Source: Opitutales bacterium (GTDB lineage: Bacteria; Verrucomicrobiota; Verrucomicrobiia; Opitutales; Opitutaceae). From it: DNA of 5,504 bases. The notes under the pieces are model-generated. The model made no database searches, was not told the origin of the DNA, and saw only the letters and a list, made by a program, of their open reading frames with translations. Below are positions 1 through 5,438 of the stretch, one piece after another. Location of the stretch: contig JAJFLS010000586.1 of assembly GCA_021772595.1 (NCBI GenBank), positions 1 through 5,504 on the forward strand, given 5' to 3'. A program made the translations under genes and the position numbers. Positions within the stretch are counted from its first letter, which is position 1, and every line of letters begins with the position of its first letter.

Positions 1-1
1 G

Positions 2-775
2 GAATCGCTCCTTGCTGGAAAACACGTCCTCAGTCAAAAGCCCTTCGCTCTCGACTTGGATGTCGCCGAGGAATTGATTGAACTCGCCATAGCCCAAAAC
101 GTGAATCTTGCCGTCAATCAAAACGGACGTTGGGCGCCTCACCTCGCCTACATGAATCAAGCGGTCCGAGAAGGATTGATCGGACAGGTAACCAGCGTCG
201 ATTTTTCCCTGCAATGGGATCAGACTTGGATCGCAGGAAATGAAGCGTTCGAAAGTATCCACCATTTGGTTCTATTCGATTTCGGTATCCATTGGTTCGA
301 TATCGCGAATCAATTCATGGGCAGCCGCGAAGCAAAATCCGTATTCGCCGCAGTTTGCAGCCACGATGAGCAAGAAATTCGCCCGCCCGCTGTGGCCAGC
401 GTCATCATCGACTACGGAAACGCTCAGGTCCGCATGAGCTTCAACGCTCACTGCCGTCTTGGCGAAGAAGACATGACCACTATCGTAGGAACTGCTGGGA
501 CGCTTCGCAGCCGAGGCCCCAAGTTGACGGAACAGACCGTCCAGCTTTTCACAAGCAGCGGTCAATCCGAGCCGGACCTAAAAGGAGACTGGTTCGAAAA
601 TGGATTTCAAGGAACCATGGGAGAATTGCTTTGCGCAATTGAAGAAAATCGCCCGCCCGCCAACGACGCGTCCACTGTCACCCGCAGCCTGGAACTTTGC
701 TTCGCCGCCTTGGAAAGCGCTGATACAGGCCAACCAGTCAAACCAGGAACCGCACGAAAATGCAAAGAGACGTAA
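2..775 (+). CDS. Gfo/Idh/MocA family oxidoreductase, 5'-truncated by window edge
   Basis: Likely a cytoplasmic NAD(P)-dependent dehydrogenase acting on a sugar, inositol or related polyol. The open frame runs into the window from the left edge; 257 codons are visible. The N-terminal Rossmann part (roughly the first 100 residues of a normal 340-380 aa protein) lies outside. The visible part opens with AGKHVLSQKPFA, which matches the family's 'AGKHVlcEKPla' cofactor/substrate-site motif and keeps the Lys-Pro but has Gln for the usual Glu. Then come NGRWAPH, EGLIGQV and the GIHWFD segment (His at visible residue 97, Asp at 100), typical of the C-terminal substrate domain. A TTG at position 56 falls inside the conserved region and cannot be the true start. 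The stop is 27 bp before the desaturase gene, suggesting co-transcription. Family is clear; the substrate cannot be read from sequence. Confidence 0.9.
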   Translation, partial: ESLLAGKHVLSQKPFALDLDVAEELIELAIAQNVNLAVNQNGRWAPHLAYMNQAVREGLIGQVTSVDFSLQWDQTWIAGNEAFESIHHLVLFDFGIHWFDIANQFMGSREAKSVFAAVCSHDEQEIRPPAVASVIIDYGNAQVRMSFNAHCRLGEEDMTTIVGTAGTLRSRGPKLTEQTVQLFTSSGQSEPDLKGDWFENGFQGTMGELLCAIEENRPPANDASTVTRSLELCFAALESADTGQPVKPGTARKCKET

Positions 776-802
776 TGCAACATCTCTAGAGTTTCAAAAT
801 CG

Positions 803-1894
803 ATGAACACTCAATTCGCAAAACGCGACTACAGCCTCACGGGTCCCGAAGCTCAGAGAGCTGAGGACAACGGACTTGTATCCGCAAACTGGTACGCCTC
901 CACTATTCCACGCAAACGTTTGAAGCAACTGATGCGACGCAAAGACGGCCCAGCCATAAGAGACACTGTCATTTGGGTCGTTGCTTTAGTTTCGACAGGA
1001 TATCTCGCTTTCCTTTCCTGGGGCACGTGGTGGGCGATTCCGGCTTTCGCGGTCTATGGCGTTCTATATGGATCGACCTCCGATTCTCGTTGGCATGAAT
1101 GCAGCCACGGAACCGCATTCAAGACATCGTGGATGAACGATTTAGTCTATAACATCGCATCGTTTATCTTGTTTCGAAATCCGATCGCTTGGAGGTGGAG
1201 CCATGCTCGCCACCACACGGATACGATAATTATCGGCCGAGACCCCGAAATCCTCGCCCCACGCCCACCGGACATCAAAGGAATGATGCTCAATCTTTTC
1301 TACATTAAGGGCGGCCCCACAGGACTCGGAAAAATCGTGGCAAATAGCTTTGGACGTCTTTCAGATGAGGACAAAGACTTCGTACCTGAGGAAGAATGGT
1401 CGGGCGCCTGCATGGTCGCTCGTGTTCATCTATTGATTCACGCGCTCGTGATCTTTTGGGCGCTTAAAATCGGGAGCATCCTACCGCTCATGTTTGTCAG
1501 TTTTCCAATTTTCTACGGAGCCTGGCTCACAGTTGTATTCGCGATCACCCAACACGCTGGGCTCGCAGAGAACGTCCTCGACCACCGCCTTAACACGCGC
1601 ACCATCTACATGAATCCGATATTCCGTTTTCTCTACTGGAATATGAACTACCATGTAGAGCATCACATGTTTCCGCTCGTCCCCTATCACGCCCTTCCCG
1701 AATTGCACGAGGAAATGAAGAACGATACTCCGAAGCCTTACAAAGGCCTCATCCAAGCCTATCGCGAAATCATCCCGGCTTTGATAAAGCAAACCAAATA
1801 CCCAGGCTATTTCGTCAAACGAGAACTGCCCGAAGGCGCTTCGCTTTTTCCAGGAAGCGAAGGATTAGAAACAGGTAGGGCTGACTATCCTTAG
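803..1894 (+). CDS. Membrane fatty-acid-desaturase-like di-iron oxygenase (MocD-like)
   Basis: A 363-residue integral membrane protein of the fatty acid desaturase superfamily, which uses a His-coordinated di-iron centre and O2 to desaturate or hydroxylate a substrate. All three histidine boxes are intact: HECSH at residues 98-102, HARHH at 134-138 and HVEHH at 284-288, with a further His in TQHAG at 251. Hydrophobic segments lie near residues 54-72, 76-92, 205-225 and 226-247. The next gene is a Rieske ferredoxin, the likely electron donor, and the pairing resembles rhizobial MocD/MocE. The true substrate could be a lipid or a small methylated polyol; sequence alone does not decide. No strong Shine-Dalgarno precedes the ATG. 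Oddity: the last six residues (GRADYP) and the TAG stop are encoded inside a 28-bp inverted-repeat arm, so the native C-terminus was probably replaced by repeat insertion. The catalytic core is unaffected. Confidence 0.9.
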   Translation: MNTQFAKRDYSLTGPEAQRAEDNGLVSANWYASTIPRKRLKQLMRRKDGPAIRDTVIWVVALVSTGYLAFLSWGTWWAIPAFAVYGVLYGSTSDSRWHECSHGTAFKTSWMNDLVYNIASFILFRNPIAWRWSHARHHTDTIIIGRDPEILAPRPPDIKGMMLNLFYIKGGPTGLGKIVANSFGRLSDEDKDFVPEEEWSGACMVARVHLLIHALVIFWALKIGSILPLMFVSFPIFYGAWLTVVFAITQHAGLAENVLDHRLNTRTIYMNPIFRFLYWNMNYHVEHHMFPLVPYHALPELHEEMKNDTPKPYKGLIQAYREIIPALIKQTKYPGYFVKRELPEGASLFPGSEGLETGRADYP

Positions 1895-1949
1895 TCAGCC
1901 GAGATGGTGGCTCTTACTGAACGGCTGACTAAGGATAGTCAGCCCTACC
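1874..1949. repeat. BIME-like inverted repeat 1 (perfect 28-bp arms)
   Basis: Arms 1874-1901 and 1922-1949 are perfectly complementary over 28 bp, around a 20-nt spacer. Each arm is itself a hairpin: GGCTGACTA, loop TCCT, TAGTCAGCC at 1879-1900, directly preceded by GTAG at 1875-1878 (CTAC at 1945-1948 on the other side). This matches two REP units in inverted orientation, the arrangement called BIME in enterobacteria. The left arm lies within the 3' end of the desaturase gene and supplies its stop. Transcribed, the pair would form a very stable stem between the oxygenase and ferredoxin cistrons, a possible RNase III site or partial attenuator. It has no T-run, so it is a poor intrinsic terminator. 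Confidence 0.93.
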
Positions 1950-1983
1950 ATTAAACAAATTTATAATGAGGAATCCGCTAACT

Positions 1984-2304
1984 ATGAACCCCCAATGGAT
2001 TGAAGTCTGTGCCGCTGATGAAATCGACTTGGAAGACGTCGTTCGATTTGATCATGGCGAAAAAACGTTCGCCGTGTATCGAACAGACAAGGACGAATTT
2101 TATACCACCGACGGCTTCTGCACTCACGCTCAAGTCCACCTCGCCGATGGACTTGTTATGGGCGAGATCATCGAATGCCCCAAGCACAATGGCCGCTTCA
2201 ACTGCGCCAGCGGTCAAGCGATCCGCAAACCGGCAATTGTTCCCCTGAAGACCTATCCGACAAAAATTGAGAATGGAAACGTCTACATCGAAATCGAACT
2301 ATAG
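1984..2304 (+). CDS. mocE: MocE-type Rieske [2Fe-2S] ferredoxin
   Basis: A 106-residue soluble Rieske ferredoxin expected to pass electrons to an oxygenase, most likely the desaturase-like protein encoded just upstream. The Rieske signature is complete: C46-x-H48, sixteen residues, then C65-x2-H68 (FCTH and CPKH), the two Cys and two His that bind the [2Fe-2S] cluster. The surrounding text (QVHLADGLVMGEIIECPKHNGRF) fits the MocE family closely, and the length is normal. I chose the ATG at 1984 because MNPQWIEVCA matches the usual family N-terminus and GAGGA lies 11 nt upstream. An in-frame ATG at 1966 would add six residues but has no ribosome site. The gene lies between two inverted repeats, and its TAG stop is also the first three bases of the second. 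No reductase is visible here. The gene symbol rests on family resemblance, not on demonstrated rhizopine metabolism. Confidence 0.9.
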   Translation: MNPQWIEVCAADEIDLEDVVRFDHGEKTFAVYRTDKDEFYTTDGFCTHAQVHLADGLVMGEIIECPKHNGRFNCASGQAIRKPAIVPLKTYPTKIENGNVYIEIEL

Positions 2305-2382
2305 GAGCGGGTTTATCCCGCGATTGATTCTATTTCGCATTCCATTACGCGGCTCGAAAATCGCGGGATAAACCCGCTCCTA
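2302..2382. repeat. BIME-like inverted repeat 2 (perfect 24-bp arms)
   Basis: Arms 2302-2325 and 2359-2382 are perfectly complementary over 24 bp, around a 33-nt spacer. Each arm begins TAGGAGC and contains a smaller hairpin (GCGGG, five-base loop, CCCGC) followed by GCGAT. The right foot is CTAC (2380-2383, GTAG on the minus strand); the left foot is ATAG (2301-2304). The framework TAGGAGC-stem-loop-stem-GCGAT is also seen in the element at 3556-3608. The repeat fills nearly the whole gap between the Rieske gene and galM, and its first three bases are the Rieske stop codon. It ends 14 bp before the galM start, so a folded stem could limit read-through or translation of galM. Confidence 0.93.
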
Positions 2383-2396
2383 CACAAACTTGATAA

Positions 2397-3431
2397 ATGG
2401 AACGGATCACCTTTGGAACACTCCCTAACGGTCAAATCGCTGAATTGGTAACCCTATCCAATCGTAACGGGCTGACCGTTCGGATCACGAATTACGGAGG
2501 AATCATCACCGAACTGCACGTTCCGGATCGAGAAGGTTTGCTTAAAGACGTTGTGCTCGGCTTCGACTCGCTCGAGCCCTATCTTGCAGCCCACCCCTAC
2601 TTTGGCGCCATAGTCGGTCGCGCTGCCGGTCGAATCAGCAAAGGCGAATTCGAGATCGATGGCAAACGCTACGCGCTCGCCATCAACGATCCACCTAACC
2701 ATCTCCACGGCGGACTCGTCGGATTTGACAAAAAGCTCTGGACTATCGAATCAGACTCCGGCCAAACCGGAGAAAGCCTGAAGCTCAGTTGCTCGAGCCC
2801 GGACAGCGAAGAAGGTTATCCGGGAAACGTTCACGTCGAAGTGACGTATTCTCTAACCGAAGACAACGAACTCGCGATCCACTACGAAGCGACCAGCGAT
2901 CAAGCGACGCCCATCAGCCTCACAAACCATTCCTACTTCAACTTAAACGGAGAGGGTTCCGGAAATATCCTTGATCATCAGCTCCAAATTTTCGCCGACC
3001 GCTATACGCCTACCGACAAATATCTCACCTTTACCGGCAAACTGCTTTCGCTCGACGGCCTGCCAAACGACTTCAAAACTCCAGCTCTCATTGGTTCCCG
3101 CATCGATCGCCTACTCAAAAACCACGGAGACAACTACGTCGTAAATCGCTCAAGCAATGAACTAACACTCGCCGCGCGACTCGTCTCACCCGAAAGCGGC
3201 CGAGTCATGGAAACGCTAACCACTCAAGACTGCCTCCAATTCTACACAGGAAAATATCTGGACGGCACTCTCACTGGAAAATCCGGCAATCCATACAACG
3301 CCCACACCGCCCTTTGTCTAGAATGCCAAGGCTACCCAGATGCAGTGAACCATGACGCCTTCGGTTCTGTGGCGCTGTCCCCAGATGAAAAATACCAGCA
3401 TACGACGGTCTATCGATTTTCGAACCTCTAA
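2397..3431 (+). CDS. galM: Galactose mutarotase (aldose 1-epimerase)
   Basis: Interconverts the alpha and beta anomers of aldoses such as galactose or glucose, feeding sugar kinases or dehydrogenases; usually cytoplasmic, and no signal peptide is seen here. At 344 residues it has the normal length of the beta-sandwich GalM family. Visible motifs in order: NYGGIIT (32-38), PYFGAIVGRAAGR (67-79, substrate-binding Arg), NHLHGG (101-106), the catalytic-acid His178 in TNHSYFNLNG, Asp245 in NHGDNYVV, and the catalytic-base Glu309 in LECQGYPDAVNH. All expected active-site positions are filled, so it should be active. It lies 92 bp downstream of the Rieske gene on the same strand, with the second inverted repeat in between, and has no clear Shine-Dalgarno before its ATG. 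It may be co-transcribed with the upstream group. The physiological sugar is not determined by sequence. Confidence 0.95.
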   Translation: MERITFGTLPNGQIAELVTLSNRNGLTVRITNYGGIITELHVPDREGLLKDVVLGFDSLEPYLAAHPYFGAIVGRAAGRISKGEFEIDGKRYALAINDPPNHLHGGLVGFDKKLWTIESDSGQTGESLKLSCSSPDSEEGYPGNVHVEVTYSLTEDNELAIHYEATSDQATPISLTNHSYFNLNGEGSGNILDHQLQIFADRYTPTDKYLTFTGKLLSLDGLPNDFKTPALIGSRIDRLLKNHGDNYVVNRSSNELTLAARLVSPESGRVMETLTTQDCLQFYTGKYLDGTLTGKSGNPYNAHTALCLECQGYPDAVNHDAFGSVALSPDEKYQHTTVYRFSNL

Positions 3432-3471
3432 GTGAGTGTCTAATAAGCCCGCAAATCATAACTCATATTCG

Positions 3472-3553
3472 TTGTAGGGTCGGCGCTCGCGCCGCGCCGC
3501 GTAGGAAAATCAAACTCGGCTTTCGCGGTACGGCGCAAGCGCCGACCCTACAA
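3472..3553. repeat. BIME-like inverted repeat 3 (23-bp arms, one mismatch)
   Basis: Arms 3472-3494 and 3531-3553 pair over 23 bp with one C/A mismatch (3488 against 3537). A further short GC pairing (3497-3501 with 3524-3528) extends the stem inward. Both feet carry the GTAG/CTAC tetranucleotide (3474-3477 and 3548-3551). Each arm holds its own small hairpin, CGGCGC-TC-GCGCCG on the left and CGGCGC-AA-GCGCCG on the right. It lies 40 bp past the galM stop in a convergent gap, so it may stabilise or end transcripts from galM, but no T-run follows. Its right edge is two bases from the next, truncated element. Confidence 0.9.
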
Positions 3554-3555
3554 AA

Positions 3556-3608
3556 GCAGGCGATTGTCGGATAATGGTTATAGGATATCGCCTGCAAGCA
3601 GGCTCCTA
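3556..3608. repeat. REP-like element 4, left arm truncated next to element 3
   Basis: GCAGGCGAT (3556-3564) pairs perfectly with ATCGCCTGC (3587-3595). The right side continues as a complete unit: GCCTGC-AA-GCAGGC (3590-3603) followed by TCCTA. On the minus strand the right arm reads TAGGAGC-CTGCTTG-CAGGCGAT, the same framework as inverted repeat 2. The matching outer 13-14 bp of the left arm are missing and the neighbouring repeat begins there instead. I read this as an older element cut by, or recombined with, element 3. The foot is CTAG on the minus strand rather than GTAG. Confidence 0.75.
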
Positions 3609-3620
3609 GATGAGAATTTG

Positions 3621-3642
3621 AAACAAAAGCGACGCGCGTCGC
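3621..3642 (-). terminator. Candidate intrinsic terminator of the sulfatase gene
   Basis: A 14-bp perfect palindrome (3629-3642) can fold as GCGAC, four-base loop, GTCGC. On the minus strand it is followed at once by TTTTGTTT (3628-3621). It begins 45 bp after the sulfatase stop, the right place and orientation to end that transcript. A weaker hairpin, CTCAG-7 nt-CTGAG followed by TTTT (3671-3651), sits between it and the stop codon. The stem is short, so efficiency is uncertain. Confidence 0.5.
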
Positions 3643-3686
3643 CTTGGTCGAAAACTCAGGCTTGCACTGAGCTACGGGGACTTTGC

Positions 3687-5345
3687 CTAGCGATTCGCTT
3701 TGGCGAGCTCCGCTTCGCGGGTCTTTTTGAAGCTTGCGGAAATTTCGATTGCTTTGGCTCGGTCTTGATCGCTGTAGTCCCAGAATTCTTGGACGACGGC
3801 TTCGGTTGCGGGATAGTGGGAGCCGTCGTCGCCGATGTCCGTGCGAAGTTGAGCGAACTGAGCTTTTAGTTGATTGCGTACGTTTTTGTATTCGGGGTTG
3901 TCGTACACGTTGTTCAACTCGCTGGGATCGCGTTTCAAATCGTATAGTTCCCACGCTGGAGGCGTTTGGTAGCCTCCTTTGTAATTGGTCCCGTAGAAAT
4001 AGATCAGTTTGTAGTCTTTGGTGCGCATCGCCATTTCGCCGGGATTGTCGTGGTGCGCCATGTGCATCCAATAGCGATAGTAAGCGGCCTGCTTCCAGCC
4101 GGCGGGCTCTTGACCGGTTTCGCAAATTTCGCGGAAGGAACGGCCTTGCATGCTGCCGGGAATAGATACTCCCGCGTAGTCGAGCATGAGCGCGGGATAG
4201 TCCACGTTTTCGATGATCGCGTCGCTACGCTTCCCTGCAGGGATCGCCTTCGGATAGCGAACGATGAAAGGCATGCGAGCGGACTCGTCGTAAGCCCAGC
4301 GTTTATCTTGGTAGTCTTTTTCGCCGAGCCAAAAACCTTGGTCACCGGTGTAGATGATGACTGTGTTGTCGTAAAGGCCTTCAGCCTTCAGATAGTCGAA
4401 AAGACGCTTGAGGTTGTCGTCCACACCTTTGACGCAGCGCAGATACTTTTTGAGGTAGCCTTGATAGGAGATGCTCGTGGTTTCGCGCTCGGTGAGTTTC
4501 GCGGGATCGTAATCGTGAGGAAACTCCTCGGGGAATTTCGCGAAAAGATGCGTGGCGTACGATCTGCGCGGATTGCGTTTGCCGATCGAGGTACCGACGT
4601 GCGGCATCAGTTCGTCATCGTGTCCTCGCGTGGCGATCGATCCGAACGTATCCGGCACATCGTAGAGCGTGTCAGGTTCGGGGATTTTCACGTCGGCCAA
4701 GTAGGATTGGTAGCGCTGGGCATTTTCAAAGTAATCGTGCGGGGCTTTGAACTGATGGCAGACGAAAAACGGCTTGTTCGGGTCGCGTTCTTTTTTGAAC
4801 CATTCCAAGGTCGATTCTGTGATCGCGTCGGACGAGTGCTGTCCTTTGTGTGTAACTACATTGTTAGGCCACTTTTTTTCGCCTTGTATCCGGAATTCCG
4901 TGTTGAAGTATTTTCCTTGGCCAGGGAGGACTTTGTAGTAGTCGAAATTCGGCTCTTGCTTGAGATGCCACTTGCCGACCATCGCGGTTTGGTAACCGGC
5001 TTTGCGCATGAGAACCGGCAAGGTTTGCTTGTCCGGCGTGATGTTGCCGCCGAGATCGAAGACACCGTTGTTGTGATTGTATTGGCCGGTGATGATGCAT
5101 GCTCGGGACGGCGTGCAAATCGCGTTGGTGCAAAACGCGTTATCGAATACGATCCCCTCGTCTGACAGCTTGTCGAGGTTTGGCGTCGGGTCCAAGTCCT
5201 TGAGTAGCGTCGCGTAGGCGCCGACCGCCTGCGCTGTGTGATCGTCGGACATGATGAACAGGATGTTCGGGCGGTCTGCGGCTTGAGCGGCGATTGCCGA
5301 GCAGAGCAGAGCAAGCAGGCTGAGAGAGAGGGGTTTCGTTTTCAT
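3687..5345 (-). CDS. Secreted S1-type (formylglycine-dependent) sulfatase
   Basis: A 552-residue sulfatase that hydrolyses sulfate esters, probably on a sulfated glycan, outside the cytoplasm. MKTKPLSLSLLALLCSAIAA resembles a Sec signal peptide, with likely cleavage after AQA at residue 22. The first metal-binding aspartates are D34-D35 (MSDDH). C77 in C-T-P-S-R is the cysteine that an anaerobic or aerobic maturase converts to formylglycine, and TG follows as expected. GYQTAMVGKWHL (117-128) is sulfatase signature 2; KAPH (200-203) and D335-Q336 in YTGDQG supply further active-site residues. WELYDLKRDPSELNNV (465-480) marks the usual C-terminal domain, and about 45 charged residues follow it. 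The FDYYKVLPGQGKYFN segment recalls glucosamine-6-sulfatase-like members, but I cannot fix a subfamily or substrate. It converges on galM. No clear Shine-Dalgarno precedes the ATG; a hairpin lies in the leader. Intact. Confidence 0.95.
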   Translation of the reverse strand: MKTKPLSLSLLALLCSAIAAQAADRPNILFIMSDDHTAQAVGAYATLLKDLDPTPNLDKLSDEGIVFDNAFCTNAICTPSRACIITGQYNHNNGVFDLGGNITPDKQTLPVLMRKAGYQTAMVGKWHLKQEPNFDYYKVLPGQGKYFNTEFRIQGEKKWPNNVVTHKGQHSSDAITESTLEWFKKERDPNKPFFVCHQFKAPHDYFENAQRYQSYLADVKIPEPDTLYDVPDTFGSIATRGHDDELMPHVGTSIGKRNPRRSYATHLFAKFPEEFPHDYDPAKLTERETTSISYQGYLKKYLRCVKGVDDNLKRLFDYLKAEGLYDNTVIIYTGDQGFWLGEKDYQDKRWAYDESARMPFIVRYPKAIPAGKRSDAIIENVDYPALMLDYAGVSIPGSMQGRSFREICETGQEPAGWKQAAYYRYWMHMAHHDNPGEMAMRTKDYKLIYFYGTNYKGGYQTPPAWELYDLKRDPSELNNVYDNPEYKNVRNQLKAQFAQLRTDIGDDGSHYPATEAVVQEFWDYSDQDRAKAIEISASFKKTREAELAKANR

Positions 5346-5363
5346 TGTACTGGATTGGGTCGC

Positions 5364-5384
5364 GACGATCGGCTCTCGATCGTC
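5364..5384. promoter_or_regulatory. Perfect 8-bp hairpin in the sulfatase leader region
   Basis: GACGATCG (5364-5371), loop GCTCT, CGATCGTC (5377-5384) pair perfectly. It lies 19 bp upstream of the sulfatase ATG on the minus strand and has neither a GTAG foot nor a T-run, so it fits neither the REP-like set nor a terminator. It could be an operator dyad or a leader RNA hairpin. The fold is seen in the sequence; any role is a guess. Confidence 0.4.
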
Positions 5385-5390
5385 CGTTTC

Positions 5391-5422
5391 AAAAAAAGGA
5401 GGACCGAGCCGGTCCTCCCTAC
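5391..5422 (-). terminator. GTAG-footed hairpin plus T7, likely intrinsic terminator
   Basis: On the minus strand CTAC/GTAG (5422-5419) is followed by a perfect 9-bp GC-rich stem, GGAGGACCG-GCT-CGGTCCTCC (5418-5398), and then seven T (5397-5391). It starts 16 bp past the stop of the minus-strand gene at the right edge, an ideal position for an intrinsic terminator. It also has the same foot-plus-hairpin layout as the REP-like units elsewhere in the window, present here as a single unit rather than an inverted pair. It should insulate the sulfatase from upstream transcription. Confidence 0.75.
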
Positions 5423-5438
5423 CTATAAACTGATTTCT

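Noticed and set aside
372..660. Two copies of TCGCCCGCCCGC about 275 bp apart in the oxidoreductase gene
   Set aside because: They fall in different protein contexts, encode Arg/Pro/Pro-type codons in frame, and are short and GC-rich; a chance recurrence is the simplest reading.
1962..1967. TATAAT, a perfect -10-like hexamer before the Rieske gene
   Set aside because: There is no -35-like sequence at the right distance, which falls in the repeat arm. The stretch is AT-rich, so a chance match is likely. If real, it would exclude the ATG at 1966 and favour 1984.
1966..1983. Upstream ATG for the Rieske gene at 1966
   Set aside because: It has no ribosome-binding site and would add six residues that the MocE family does not normally have. 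The ATG at 1984 fits the family start and has GAGGA upstream.
2..2304. True rhizopine catabolism cluster
   Set aside because: Only family-level resemblance to MocA, MocD and MocE is seen. No MocB/MocC/MocF/MocR homologue is in the window, and the sulfatase/mutarotase context does not point to a legume symbiont.
1874..3608. Inverted repeats as ends of an insertion sequence or a CRISPR array
   Set aside because: The paired arms are only 20-35 nt apart with no transposase between them, and they are different palindromes rather than identical direct repeats with spacers.
3463..4125. A 220-codon open frame on the minus strand, in another frame of the sulfatase
   Set aside because: Its translation is Arg/Ser-rich low-complexity text typical of a frame-shifted shadow, and it runs across the repeat region. 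The sulfatase frame is intact through this interval.
3966..5165. A 399-codon open frame on the plus strand
   Set aside because: It lies wholly antisense to the sulfatase, which has a signal peptide, complete catalytic motifs and normal length. The plus-strand translation shows no recognisable domain; it is a by-product of codon bias.
5370..5400. TTGAAA on the minus strand as a -35 box for the sulfatase
   Set aside because: At 17 bp downstream there is no -10-like sequence (it reads ATCGTC), so no promoter is called.
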